Shown in pieces: positions 12,297-24,489 of a stretch of 64,000 nt of DNA. This DNA is from Populus alba (Eukaryota > Streptophyta > Magnoliopsida > Malpighiales > Salicaceae). Both the position numbers and the translations under genes were made by a program. The stretch's first letter is position 1. Each line of letters opens with the position of its first letter. The stretch is taken from assembly GCF_005239225.2 (NCBI RefSeq), contig NC_133292.1, forward strand, positions 8,280,985 to 8,344,984. The letters run 5' to 3'. Below the pieces are notes generated by a model. That model made no database searches and was not told the DNA's origin. It saw only the letters and a program-made list of their open reading frames with translations.

Positions 12297-12832
12297 ATGA
12301 TTTCAAAAACAAAGATGCTAATGCTTAGGTAATGTTATTAGCTTCCTAGCTATAATAATTACTTTTGATCGATTGGGGGTTCTCCTTTGACCTGAAGTTA
12401 ACTAGAGTTTTACTAAACGCGCAGTCACTATTATTTTGCAAATGAGCTTCAATTCTTGCATTTCTAGCTAGTGATTTGTGTCAGTGGATATGTTTTTGTG
12501 TTTGCTAATTTGGCCCTGATATTGATTCGAGGTTTGACAGCTCGTGCAGGAAAACCAGGCCAGCACTCCAGTGCCATTTTAGCAGCCCTCCATCAGTGTA
12601 TCAGCCAGAAAAACCAAGGAAAAGCTCGATCAAAGAAAGCAAGAAGGAGGATTGGGCACCTCATCCTCGCACAGGGATTTATGTCCCAAAAGGCCACGAG
12701 GGGGTGATGGACGATGTACCGGAGAAAGCAGCTTCATTAAATCAGACTTATTGGCTAAGGAATGTTGATGGTGTTGAGAAACCAGACCCTGACACACCCC
12801 ATGATCCTTGCTTGTTTACCAATACTTATTGA
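12297..12832 (+). CDS. Small LEA-like protein with mitochondrial-type leader
   Basis: Two exons (12297-12328 and 12541-12832, intron GT-AG) give 324 bases and 107 residues. The short first exon supplies MISKTKMLML. Joined to exon 2, it gives an N-terminus rich in Arg/Lys/Ser and nearly free of acidic residues for about 30 residues, as in a mitochondrial presequence. The remainder contains a conserved-looking block: HPRTGIYVPKGHE, then DDVPEKAASLNQTYW and LRNVDGVEKPDPD. I associate this pattern with small plant proteins annotated as late-embryogenesis-abundant, stress-induced, of the SAG21/LEA3-like sort. The family call is from memory of the motif and is moderate. It is hydrophilic, has no membrane segment, and is likely stress-protective if the family call holds. 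Confidence 0.7.
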
Positions 12833-13900
12833 GTTGGCTAACAAGGCTTCGCTCCAATTTCATCCTAACCACGATCGAGATGAAAACTTAGGAAATAAAT
12901 GATTAAAGTTGTTGTGGCCCTGAATCGTAGAATATAATTACCTGCCTACAGATGCAAGCAATTAATAACACAAGTCCAGGAAATTTACGCAGTCCTTTTC
13001 CTTTTCCGGGATGGTTCTGTTGTTGCTACTCATGCAATATTCACATTAATCAATGGATGATTCTGCAGCATCATACTTCATGATTACTCACAGGGCTATA
13101 GCTGTTCACAGAGCAGGGAAAGAAATCCTTAGCACTTAGTATGCGAATGTTGCTGATGCTGTAGTCAACAGTGGCAACTGCCGACAAAAGCGTGCGTGGA
13201 TAATATTAAAATTTCTTGGGCCTAGCAATTCTTTGAGGCAAGCCAGCCCTTTCTCAAATTAATCCTACCTCTCATTCCTTCAAAGTCTCCATCAGATAAC
13301 AAAGAAAATGAAAAGTTTCAAGGGAAACTACAAATCAGTCCCTGACCATTTTAGAAACTGACGAATGAGTCACCAATCTTCAAAATTTTATTAGTTTCTC
13401 TAAGACACCGCAATCTCGCAATCTCAACCTCTAAAATTTTCTATTTTTTTTAATATAATATTAAAATCTTGTTAATAAAATATTAATAGGTTAAAATCTA
13501 CTTATCCATGTAAGTTTTCAATCTAAATAATTTTTAATATATTAAAAAATAATATCACACCCTAGAATTCTATATATATATATATAAAAAAAAACTAAAA
13601 AACCAATTTCACAGTCGTTTTATCTCCCGATTGCGGCTCTGCACTACAATCTGCATTTCTTCGAAGCAAGCAAACTTCCAAACCCTCTAACTCGTCAAGA
13701 CAAACATCTGCCGCGTTTCAGCGAACCCTCCTCCTCTCTTCCTTTTGAATTCTCTCTCCAGTTCTCGAACTTTCATTATTTCTTTGAAACCTTGCTAAAA
13801 ATTTCACCTGACTTCATCTCCATTTTTTATTATCTTTTCTTTTCTTCTTACGCTGCAATTTTGTGGCAACAAGTAAACCGGATCGTGAGTTCCGTGGTGC
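12833..13900. other. Intergenic region and RHY1A-like promoter/5' UTR
   Basis: No gene is visible at 12833-13550. A run of TA repeats followed by A residues (13571-13596) could serve as a TATA region. The pyrimidine-rich stretch 13620-13900 looks like a 5' untranslated leader of the gene starting at 13901. Confidence 0.5.
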
Positions 13901-16070
13901 ATGACGAGCGCATCGGAGTTGTTTTATCAAAGAAGGTCGCGAGTGAGCCGAGCCAATACCGATCTAGGGCTCGAACCTTCTGTTTCTGACCGTATTTTTT
14001 ACCAAAATTACAATCGCCGCCATCACAATAATCATAATCACCGTCATGATTTAGACGGCTGTGATCCTCTTCGCAGATCTCCTCACGTGCGGCACCCCTG
14101 CCAGCGCTTATCGTTTCTCTCTGTAAGAAACTTGCATATATTGGAATTTGAGTGTTCAAAAACTATATCTTCAATTGTTTTATTGCTTCAATTAACTGAT
14201 TTAAAATTGTAATATTTCTTTAGCGGTCGTAAATAATGCAATAAGCAAAAATATTTACTATAGGAAGCTACAAAAAACTGGTAAATTTGTTGTAAGTGGA
14301 TATTTAAGTTGAAGTTTATTTTGATTTGTATTCACTAGAGAATAAATTTACTGACGGTCGTCTGGATTCATCGAAATCTGTTATGGAAATCACATAAATT
14401 TTAGGCCAAATTAGGAAATCAATTGTATCATTGGCTTTAATTGAGGAATGAGGTGATTTTGATATAAATAAGAAGGTAAGATTCCGTGAAAAAGCTCGCG
14501 TATATATTGTAATTACTAGCTAGCTAGCTAGACAGCATCTTTTGAAAGATTGAGTTTTTGGTAGTTTCATGGTTTTCCAACGTTTTATGCTTAACTCGTA
14601 ATCTGCCGAATGAGAAGCATTCTGCTAGATATCTTAATTATGAACTGATAAAGGTGTGTATTTTGTATGTTGTTGAGCTGCACCTAGACATTGGGCCATT
14701 CCATTTGGCTAACGTGTGCGTATTCTTATCTAGTCTCAAATATGCGCACCTAATATTAAAATCAATTGGATTGATAAAGGTGTGTAATTTGTATGTGTAC
14801 TCTTTCGCTAATATTTCCTGCTGTTTGTTTTGTTTGCTCAATTGTGTCTGGTTTCTCAATTGAACTTTATGTTCTTCACTTGTTTGGTGAACCATAGGGC
14901 ATTTTTTTTTTTTTTGCATTATTGCAATTGTTATATACCAACTCTCAGTTTTGCAATGCCACTTTATGATTTTTTTTATGCCCCGCTCATTGTTGTATTG
15001 CATTTGGCTTGCACAGGAACGTGCCTCATCTCGACTTGATCAAGGTACCAGTCAATTTGTACCAAGCAACAATAACAGCACTGAAACTCTAAGCAGCACA
15101 AGCCGGCCAAGAGTGACTGTAAATGACAGACTTCCTGGATCTGTGGTACTTGCAAGGGCAAGGCTTCTCGAAAGGTTAAGAGGAGTTTCACTTTCTGGAA
15201 ACAGGTGATTTAGATACCCTGTTGAATTCCCTGTATAATGCACAGAGTTATGCATACATCGTGGTACCTGGACCCATCACAAATTGGCAGCCATCAATAT
15301 TAATGATGGTAACCTTTGGCACTTGTCACATGTTCATGCTATTCCATCATATGTCTCTGCTGTTAAAATCTTGATAGTTATGGCTGCTGCTTTTGGTCCC
15401 ATTTCTTATGCCCCCCACTACTATCATAACTGCTTGTCTTGTTATTGCTTGGAGATGCCTGCACTATGTCTCATATGTTACCATAAGAATGTAGATCTAG
15501 GCCATATTCATGAGAAACACAATGACACAGTTTTCTTTGCTAATGCAAGCATGTTTTGTTATCTCTGAAGCATTGGTCATGGAATTAACTTAAGCTACGG
15601 ACCTGTTTATTTTGGCTTCATTCAGGCAAAGTGGCCGGGCTTCTCTTGGCATCTATAACAGGGAGTATACGCTTGGCGATGAATTGAGGGTTGTTGATGC
15701 AGGGGACTGGGGAACTGACATTTCTACAGGGTTGTTTGCTGGAGGTTCCTCTTCAGATGACTCAACCCTTCAAACAGAAAGACTTCACACCGTGCAGGAA
15801 TCACACAAGAAGAAACCACCTGGTCTAACCCAAGATGCCCTTCACTGTTTGCAATCAGAGGTATTTAGCAGCGTAGAGAAGGGTATCGAAGGGGGTGTAT
15901 CTCAGGTGTCATGGGATTGTAGTATATGTCTCGAGAGTTTCACAGAAGGAGATGAACTTATTCGGTTGCCATGTGAGCATAGATTCCACTCTGCTTGCTT
16001 GGATCCTTGGGTCCGGACATGCGGTGACTGCCCATATTGTCGAAGAGATGTAGTTGTAACTAATGGCTGA
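13901..16070 (+). CDS. RHY1A: RING-H2 E3 ubiquitin ligase, RHY1A-like
   Basis: Three exons (13901-14122, 15017-15204, 15626-16070) total 855 bases, or 284 residues. The N-terminus MTSASELFYQRRSRV and the block SVVLARARLLERLRGVSLSG match my recollection of the plant RHY1A group. The C-terminal C3H2C3 RING-H2 finger is complete: C235, C238, C253, H255, H258, C261, C272 and C275, within CSICLESF, CEHRFHSACLDPW and CPYCRR. The middle is Ser/Asn-rich and probably disordered, with a His/Asn-rich stretch in exon 1. It should recruit an E2 and ubiquitinate unknown substrates in the cytosol or nucleus; no membrane segment is visible. The exact orthologue name is less certain than the RING-H2 class. 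Confidence 0.93.
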
Positions 16071-16975
16071 GAATGAACATGAAGTCCTTCTGAGAAGGTT
16101 TTATGTTTCTTCCTCCGCGGCTGCTCTTACATTGTAGACTCCTAGTTCAAAGTTTATATCTTGACCGAATTTCATTAATGTAGTTTCGTCGTTGTTTGGT
16201 TTCGTGTGGTTCATGTCATGCTTGGTTTTGTTGTAAAACACGAAATTATCTCAGCCTAGAGTCCTTAATCCCCACTTAATTTGGAGTTCCGTTTATACCA
16301 GATGCTGAGTAATACTCCTTGATTTCAAATTTTCAATTCGCAGTCATTTTTATTTTTCCAATACTCCATGTATGGTTTTTCGTCCTTGTCTTAAAGGGAG
16401 GTATAATGAGAAGGATACACAAGACTTGTTGTGAAGACTTTTCATTTTATTACAAAACTAAGAAAAAAGGGCAAAAAGTGATCTATCATCATTCATTTGG
16501 AATCGGTCTATCTCATTATCATGGATTCGACTGCAATAACTTTGTTAAGTAATTTGAATTTCTGGACCAATCAAATCTGGCCCAGCTGAATTGGATATAA
16601 TTCATCATGTTACTTTTAGCAAAGGGGATGGGAGAGAGACGTTACTGAAGCTTTGCCATGTTTTATTATTAATTTGAGGACACAGCATAGCATTTGGTGT
16701 GGACAGCGAAGATGTTTGTTTCTTCTTCACTCTCTAGCCTCCTTCAATGAAAGATTATAATATAATTAAGCACGTTTCATTTTTATAATTTCCCAGAAAG
16801 GTAATCCTAACGGCTAATGCTTTTTCATCTTTCTGTTACATAGTTCAAGGCCCAATTGTACTGATTTGCTAAAACCTAATTTTTAGGCCATTGATTACCA
16901 AAAGCTAATGCTGGCCTTGATAATTTTAGACTTTTTTGGCAATTCCAAGTCCTTGGTCCCCATGCAAATGCTCAA
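16071..16975. other. 3' flank of the RING gene and 5' flank of DUF2828 relic 1
   Basis: No coding region is seen. From about 16610 the sequence resembles the DNA at 18436 onward (an agcaaagrggawggg-type block, then a poly-T/acacag stretch). This marks the upstream edge of a duplicated segment. Confidence 0.5.
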
Positions 16976-16982
16976 TATAAAA
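16976..16982 (+). promoter_or_regulatory. TATA-like box of DUF2828 relic 1
   Basis: A tataaaa sequence lies about 84 bases before the relic's ATG. It is preceded by aagtccttggtcccc, which is also found before the TATA-like box of relic 2, so promoter sequence was copied along with the gene. Confidence 0.45.
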
Positions 16983-17059
16983 GCACCCAAATGCCTTTCA
17001 ACTTCAACTGCCACTACCAGGCAGCACCACCGTGGCTTGATAACTTCTTCAGCATTGAA

Positions 17060-17673
17060 ATGGCTTGCTCTTCCTTCCTCCTTGACCCACAACAGATCCA
17101 CCTCACCCCACCTACCAATAACCACCGCCATCGCCACCTCCAAAGAAAAATCACTGATGTCGTTGAAACCACCAACTCAATCCCCTGTATGTACCCACAG
17201 ATTGACATTCCCTCTCTCACCCCTTGTCAATACATCTTCTCAAAATCACTCCCAAAATAACCCGTTTAACTCTGTTAGAACGTGCCGGAAATGACGATCC
17301 AAATACCACTCTCAAGCTCATTTGCCATCTTGGGTTAGCCACCATCAATGCCAATCCTAATAAAGATGCATTCTTCACTTCACTTCTTTGGTTTCATAAG
17401 AAAGATCTTTAATTTCTCGAGTTACGTATTCTTGCAGCCCTTGCTAGTTCTGGGTACCTAAAAGATCTTCCTGACTTGAAGTTAGAGATGGAACTTAAAG
17501 GTTACAACAGTGAAGACCCCTTGTTTCAAGAATCCAGTGTGAAAAGTGAGAGCCGGGGTGGTGAGATTGAGATGGACAAAGAGAAGAGGAGGGTTACGAG
17601 GAGGGAGAAAGATATGTCTCGTGCTAGAAATGCACTTTTCACGCTAAAAAATAAAGAGAGAAAAGGTCCTTAA
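17060..17673 (+). pseudogene. DUF2828 relic 1, N-terminal part only
   Basis: It starts at the ATG at 17060 (MACSSFLLD) and continues as YPQIDIPSLTPCQYIF. A frameshift near 17240 shifts it into another frame (TTLKLICHLGLA, then FFTSLLWFHKKDL). It then hits an in-frame stop at 17410-17412, followed by a readable continuation (LAALASSGYLKDLPDL, then RRVTRREKDM). Sequence resemblance ends at about 17670, so the C-terminal two thirds are missing. The same order of blocks occurs in relic 2. Intact plant DUF2828 proteins are around 600 residues or more with a vWA-like C-terminal half; their function is poorly known. Confidence 0.8.
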
Positions 17674-17679
17674 AAGCTT

Positions 17680-18852
17680 ATTGTCAGTGCATCTGATGCT
17701 TTGATCCTTAACCGGTAATTGGATATGACATCAGATGCTTTAATGATAGTTTTTCCTCACGTTTTTTGAATAAATATTTAGAGGCCATTGCGTGTTTAAT
17801 GGGATGTTAAGAGTCTTGAGCTTGCTTTCTCAAAAATACATGACAATTCTTTGCCTATTTAAGAAATGAGCTGAAACCTAAACATAGAAGCTTTGCGTAA
17901 GCCAGAGTTTGCTGGTATTTTCAAGAGCTGGGGTCTTCTCAGATCTTGATTTGCTTGTTAGATCAAATGGATTGGTGCTCTGACACCATGTTTTCTTTCT
18001 TGTGTCTTTTGTAAATATCATAGCAGGAAAATACTGGTGTAGCAGGTATGCTCCACGTAAATGTTTGATTTATACGAAATTCTTCCATTATCCAAAATTA
18101 AACAAAGTAGACATATGAACATAGAGTGAGAGTTCGTGCATTTTCTCATGCTCAGGCCTGCCATGGACTGAAGCACGTTTAAGAGTGATTATACAAGACC
18201 AAGCATATAGAGAACTCTTAAGAAAACAAAGAAACTGAAAAGAATTAATGAACAAATCTGAATGCCTCAACATTTTTCCAAGCAAGCTGGTATTTGTCTG
18301 GTATGGTTTTGAAGTTTTAGGTACCCAACTGATCATTTTATGTTTTTTCATGGTCATTGATCCAACTGAAGAATTTTGGAATTTGATTTGATTTTATGCA
18401 AGAATAAAACGCAGCGGAGTTCGTTGAACAGGAATTCTTTACTTTCAGCAAAGAGGAAGGGGGAGGGAGAAAATGATTCCTTGACATGTTGTTTTACTAT
18501 TAGCCTGAAAACACAGGTCTGAAGAATCAAATGTGCTTTCGTCTCCCCTTTCCCATATCAAGATATATGAATTCTGATAAAATTGAGGAAGCAAATGAAC
18601 TGAAAAGCAATTTGGTTTAAACTTTCAAAGAGGCCAAGATTTACAGTATCTGAACTTGGCATGGCCATTCCCTAGAAAGTTTGGACGTGATGTTACAGAG
18701 TTCAAGGGCCAGTGGGAATTTATTTCCCCTACGAATAAACCTATTTTATAGGTTATCAGTTACAGCTGATTATAAGTGCCAACCCAAGTATAGTAGCAAC
18801 ATTTTAGGCGTTTAGCAACTGCAAGTCCTTGGTCCCCAAGTAACGCTCTGCC
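17680..18852. other. Spacer between DUF2828 relics 1 and 2
   Basis: No coding region is seen. From about 18430 it parallels the upstream region of relic 1 (16610 onward), consistent with a tandem segmental duplication. Confidence 0.5.
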
Positions 18853-18860
18853 TATAAAAA
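18853..18860 (+). promoter_or_regulatory. TATA-like box of DUF2828 relic 2
   Basis: A tataaaaa sequence lies about 100 bases before the ATG at 18961, after the block gcaagtccttggtccccaag that is shared with relic 1. Confidence 0.45.
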
Positions 18861-18960
18861 AAATCTCGTTGCCTTTCTTCTTGATTTTTCTCCCGCCTCA
18901 TAGCACCAGGAGGCACCACCACAAACAAACAATTTTCAAGACTCTAAAACCCTCACTCCC

Positions 18961-20741
18961 ATGGCTCCTTCTCCTTCCTTTCTCATTGGCCCACCAGAGA
19001 TTTACCGCCGTGCCCCACTAACCACCACCGCAAGAACTCAAAAACCACAAACAAAAGCTCCTGTATGGTACCCTCAGATGGAGATTCCTACCTTAACCCC
19101 TTGCCAGTTTCTCTTCTTCAAAATCACTCCCAGTACACCCCCTGAAACTCTATTTCGCTGGTTAGAACGTGCCTGGAAAGAAGACCCAAATACCACTCTC
19201 AAGCTCATTTGCTATCTTGGATTAGCTAGCCACCATAAAGGGAAAACCTAATAAATACGCGTTCTTTAACTCGGTTCTTTGGCTTCATAAGTACCAACAT
19301 TATGTTCTTGCATCATAATCTTGCAGCCTTGGCAAGTTTTGGGTACTTGAAAGATCTCCCGGAAATCTTGTATCGAATCTTGGTGTTTGAGATGGTAAAA
19401 TGGAGGTTACTGTCAAAGCAGAATGTTGGATCAAGGAGAGAATGTGAAAATGGATCAGATCGAGAATGAAGAGATGGAGAAGGAGGAAACGAGGGTTCTG
19501 AGGAGGGAGAAAGACATGTTTTGGGCTGAATGTGCAGTCTTTTTTCACCGAAATGTTTCAGCATATCATTTCTTGCACAATTGTGTTGCAGATATTTATG
19601 CAGATTTGCTGAAGTTTGATATCGAATTCTTGAACTTGGGTGAGGTTGAAAAGATTAGTTTGGCTGCAAAATGGTGTCCTTCTATCAATAGTTTCTATGA
19701 TAGGAGAACTCAGATCTGTGAAAGCATTGCAAAGGCAGTTTTCCCTTTCGATTCAGACCCCGGGTACTTTGATATTGAAAATGCTCACTATGTTTATAGG
19801 GTTCGAAATCGCTTGATGAAAGAAGTTCTTGTTCCTCTTCGTAAAGCCCTTGTGAGGAGAACAAGGAGTGATCCAATCACACACAGGCCTATTAGGCCTA
19901 TTGTGTCAACCACTGTGAAGAAAATGTATTCAGGGCTTTGGACCGCGGATTACAATAAAAGGTTTAACGTTTACGTGGATATTGCAGCAAGAACAACGAA
20001 GAAAAAAAAGTTTTGCTTCCTCATGAAATTGTAGCTTCTTTGAGGGATAAAAGTAGCAGCATGGTTGCAGAGTCTAAATGGGAAAGCCTTGTTAACTACT
20101 TGAAAAAGAAAGGGAGCTTGAAGAATTGTTTGGCAGTTTATGGGATATCAAGGGACATGACCAAAATGCAGAAGGATATTTGTGTATCGATGGGGTTGTT
20201 AGTTTCAGAACTCAGTGAAGAACCATGGAAGGGCAAGATTGTATCTTTTGGTGATGATCCTAAGATTCGCATGATTCAAGGAAGTAATCTTCCAGCCAAG
20301 ATTGAGTTCATGAGGCAACTGGACTATTGTAAGGTTGAAAATATTAAGAGGGTGCTTGATCAAATATTCGAATTTGCTCTTGCGGAGAAGATTAGCCAAG
20401 AGAAAATGCCACAAAAGATATTTGTTTTCACTGACATGGGATTACAGCAGGTATCTGCTTGATTGTGGGGCATGTGGGGGAGTTATAGGAGAAGGAGAGG
20501 GTGTACAACATTGCCAGAGATTGTATTTTGGAATCTAAGAGGTGAAACTGGTATCTTGAATTTCCCAGCAAGGAACTTGAATAGGGTGACGATGGTTAAT
20601 GGGTTTTCGAATGATTCATTGACAGCTTTGCTGGAGAGAGACGTGGTTCCAACTGTAGAAGATTTGATGAGGTCAATTGGGCCAGATAATGTTTTGAAAT
20701 CAACCATTTCTGGAGATTTGTATGACAATTTACTCGTATAA
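18961..20741 (+). pseudogene. DUF2828 relic 2, near full length but broken
   Basis: It begins MAPSPSFLIGPPEIY and carries the family landmarks: WYPQMEIPTLTPCQFLFF, TTLKLICYLGLA, LAALASFGYLKDLPEILYRI, LRREKDMFWAECAVFF, LAAKWCPSINSFYDRR, PHEIVASLRDK and PEIVFWNLRG. It is broken by a stop at 19249-19251, frame changes near 19315 and 19420, a slip in the A-run around 20002-20010, and an in-frame stop at 20460-20462. After that stop, the expected block before PEIVFWNLR is garbled. The C-terminus ends at 20741. Introns cannot rescue the frames because no paired splice sites bracket the breaks. A sequencing error could explain the A-run slip, but not all of the lesions. Confidence 0.85.
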
Positions 20742-21239
20742 GAATGATGTATATTAACATACAAACTGAATAAAACTTGGTTTACAGTTGCTCCTAGAAA
20801 TCGCCTTCAACTGCTTGTCAGCTTCTGAAAATTCACATTCCGTGCATCTCTCTAAAGCACAGGTTAATTTGTTTTAAAAATCCCTCTTGAATATAATTTG
20901 CCTCGAAAAATATGATAACCTGACTACAGAATCCATTATAAGAGTGATCAGAACATGATCAAATCAAAACAGTTGGGTGTTCAATTTAGTTTTTCACACT
21001 AAGAAGTGGAGGGTAAGAAAAATTAGGCTTTTGAGGTTGTTGTCAATTGATTAGTGAATGTAATTCCAATGCTTTGGCCACGACATTAGATTTTTTTTCG
21101 GTATTAATCACAGAGCTCTTGGTTTAAGATCCTGCAATAAATACGGGACACATTCAAATTAGCCCTCTTCTAATTACAAACCATTTCTATAAGGCTGCGG
21201 TCTGCACACCTGATAATAAGAAGCAGGAGAGACCCATTA
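20742..21239. other. 3' flank of DUF2828 relic 2
   Basis: Non-coding; I see no structure beyond AT-rich sequence. Confidence 0.5.
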
Positions 21240-22235
21240 ATGTGTCTGCAACTTAATTGGCGCTACAAAACCAGTAGTAGTCTCTTACTCTCCGAAGTAT
21301 CTTTGGCATGGTATGTGAAACCAATACCAAAGTTCACCTCTTTGTGCATGGAGTTAACGAGGATGATCTCAAACGCCCGTTGTGTTGCTACGAAGATGAA
21401 TCTGTCACACACTTGTTCATTCATTTCAAATTTTCATGGAGTGTTTGGAAGCGCTTGGTTAAATTATAGGGTGTCATAACAATTGGTGAATGCCACATTC
21501 TATGCCTGGCCAATTTACGAAGTGAGATTGTGCCGAGAATTGATTCACGGGAAATTTCTGAAGAAAACTCGGTTGATGTTATTCTTCGCATTTGTATGGT
21601 TCATCTGGCTTCTTAGGAACAAAATGGTGTTCAGCGAGGAGAATTCAGCGGTTCAGAAACTGTTTGAAATCATTTTCCTGTGGTTAGGCATTTGATTTAA
21701 ATCTGCATTTTATGGATTTCCTTACTTGACTGAGGACCTCATGCACTCAGCAACAGGTCTAATTCTGTTAATCGCGAAAGTGTTTCTTCATGGCCTTCCC
21801 CTAGTTGAAAATGGAATCTGGATGGCTCGTCAATCAGAAAACCAGTGTTAGCAGGTATAGGTGGGTGACGTGGTGTGCTAAGAGATTCTCAACGCTGTGT
21901 TTTCATCTCAATGGAAACAAGGACTTGGATGAGGCAGAACTTCTTGCCATACAAAAGCCCCCCAACTTTTTGCTGGATTCCATGGAGAAAAAGCTGAAAC
22001 TGTTTTTCATACATAATGGATTTGCTTCAAGACTTCACGCAAAGCAACTACAGGTTCTCCGCACTACTCTCATATTGCAGATTGTTCTTTTGTTTAGACT
22101 GTGTATGGATTTCATTTTTACCTTGAGCTTCTGCTCTGCTCATTTTCTATTTTTCCTGATCAATCAGAAGTTTCTCTATGGATCTGGAACTAGACGATGT
22201 TCCCAACTTATTAAACTTGTACTGGATCATTAAAC
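21240..22235 (+). mobile_element. LINE-type retroelement relic, zinc-binding and RNase H end
   Basis: Read across several frames, the segment resembles the 3' end of plant non-LTR retrotransposons. A reverse-transcriptase zinc-binding (zf-RVT) block has a Cys pair followed by ESVTHLFIH, FSWSVWKRL and later a Leu-Arg-Asn-Lys (LLRNK) stretch at 21600-21630. An RNase H-like block follows at about 21805-22040 (GNKDLDEAELLAIQKP, then KLFFIHNGF). Stops and frame changes are frequent, so it is inactive. No poly-A tail or target-site duplication was identified. A copied host RNase H gene is an alternative for the distal part. Confidence 0.6.
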
Positions 22236-22648
22236 AAAAGGGGGAGAGGAAGTACTTCCAAGACTAACCATGACAATGAACATGCATGCTTGTTAATAAA
22301 GAATAATATAAAATTAAAATTATATCTCGGAAACTTGTTTAACAACTTTCCTCATTTTTAACATGACATCAGAACCAGAACCTTGTTGATCAAAATTGAA
22401 AACGTAGCAGTAACTAATCGATTAGGAATTCAAATCTCGTAATTGTAATCCCATTGTTTTACCCTCACCTAAAGTGACTAAATGATAACATGCTCGTTTG
22501 CTTGAGATGGTAGCAGATAAAATGCTCGTTTGCTTCGTGAATTATACCCAAAAGTTTCAAACTTGTAAAATCTTCAACTTCTAACCGAAATTTCTCTAAT
22601 ATGAATAATCCGGTTGGCATGTCCGGAGAGCAAAACTAATATGATTTT
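22236..22648. other. AT-rich spacer
   Basis: No gene is seen. It may include the 3' tail of the retroelement relic. Confidence 0.45.
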
Positions 22649-23550
22649 TTAAAATCAAGCTCCTGTCAAATGGCAGGGCACTACTTTTGTTGCCATGAAA
22701 GCATACAGGAAGCTAGTTATGGAACCCGATGGGAAGAAGAAGGTCAAACAACACTTGAAGATTGTGTTTAAGTATGATAAATGGAGAGATGATGATGGAT
22801 TACTGCTCTTCTGGCAGAGACTTGTATAATTGCTCTCAAAGAACGATCAATTGAAGAGTTGCATTGCAGTATGTGAGATTTTTTAAGGCACGAGTGGTAC
22901 AATTGTGGAGGAATTTTGTGTCTCTATGAGACTACTAATTTCTCAGGCTAGCTATAACCCATGGAAAGGAAATATTTTCACATTTAGTGATTAATCTAAG
23001 CTCTGCATGATCAATGGTGACAACCTTATATCAAAATCCGAATTTATTAGAGAACTGGATTCCAGCGAGGGATCAAGTTTTATAAAGATTTATGACCGCG
23101 TATTACAGTTTGTAATGACATAAAGGTGAAGTAGTGATAGGATGATTACAAGGGTTTTCGTCTTTACAAATCCGGATTTTAGAGATTCAACGAAGGAAAA
23201 ATAGGCAGCAGAATACAGAGCGGCATGGAAGAGCTATAGGAAGAGAGGTTCAAAACTGTACCTGAGATTGTTTTTTGGAATCCTAAGGGTTGCAAACCTA
23301 ATCGTGAAGTAATTGATAGTCAAGTTGATCACCACCATAGAGGGATAGAAGTGGTTAAAGGGTTTTTTATTTTTTATTTAAAAAAAAAAACTTATCAAGT
23401 ATGTTCTTGATGGGAGATGATCATTCTACAAATGCTTACACACAGCAAGAGGAGAAGTTGACAGAGAAGAGCTTGGTTCCAGAGATGGATGAGATTTTAA
23501 GCTCTGCAACTAGCTGGGATGAATTCAAGGATCTAAGTGTAATGGATTGA
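22649..23550 (+). pseudogene. DUF2828 relic 3, C-terminal half
   Basis: Conceptual reading across frames finds SQASYNPWKGNIFTFSD, SEFIRELDSSEGSSF, RVFVFTNPDF and WKSYRKRGSKLYLRLFF, then an acidic tail ending near 23550. These align in order with the C-terminal half of relic 2 (SEEPWKGKIVSFGDD, FMRQLDYCKVEN, FVFTDMG). Stops occur throughout (for example near 22826 and 22885). The N-terminal half is absent; the retroelement relic lies where it might have been, but cause and effect cannot be told. Confidence 0.7.
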
Positions 23551-24489
23551 TGACGTGCAAATGAATTGAACAATATGTTCGTATTAGCTCAAAATTTCTC
23601 TTCTATTCAAGTTTAAGTACAGAGCTTTGCACTATTCTTTTCTCTCCTAGCTTGGCTAATTATTTTCTCTATTTGCTATACTGAAACTTGGGCATTTTTT
23701 GTCTGGTTTGTATCCATTGAAAAGAATTAACCAAAAGCTTACACTTTCTTATGGAATATATCACAAAAAGAAAGGACATTGAGAAGGGTGATGACGGGTC
23801 CTGCTAGGGACTGCAAAAATGTGTACTGGAATGATACATGAATAATGATCAACCAGGAGTAGTTTCTGACAAATTAATCAAAGAACTACAAAGAAAAACC
23901 AAATTGGAATCTACAAGATTTGCCAAGAAGGCTAGTTTTTGAAGCATTGGAAACCAGATTTTGATGTTTTCTGAAAAACTACGCGCAGGAAAACAGTGAG
24001 CAGGAACTATATCCAAATGAAAATTCTCTGGCTACCTACCCAATTACTCATTAAAAGCCTTCAACTCTCTGATTCAGCAATCACATCTGATCTCATTTTT
24101 TCCGCACAATAAATGGCAAGCACTCTCCTCTAACTACAAGGCTACAAGTGTTTCTTTTTATGTCACATTATCTGTCATCTTAATTCTGTCATTGAAAAAC
24201 AGAGACACCATTAATAGTTGCTTGTATTTGCAGCATCGATCACATGGAAGTAACTAGGAGGAGCCTGGAAGTAAATGGAAGGTATAATTGCTTGCGTACA
24301 AGAATGTCCAGCAAGTAATTAAAGCCAGACAATACTTTGATTTGGTTGGCTTTATTATTTGTGATTTGAACGATTTGTCTATCACGACATGGAATCACTC
24401 TTGACTTTTGTTACTTGAAACATTAAATTATAGTGGTAGAAATAGAGTCAATATTTGCATTCAAGACTTCAAACGAGTGTAATTTACCC

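Noticed and set aside
13848..14159. Minus-strand 103-codon frame opposite RHY1A-like exon 1
   Set aside because: It is antisense to a well-supported coding exon and has no recognisable domain; a shadow frame.
14638..15003. 121-codon minus-strand frame in the RHY1A-like intron
   Set aside because: It lies in an intron, is Lys/Gln-rich from A/T-rich DNA, and matches no domain.
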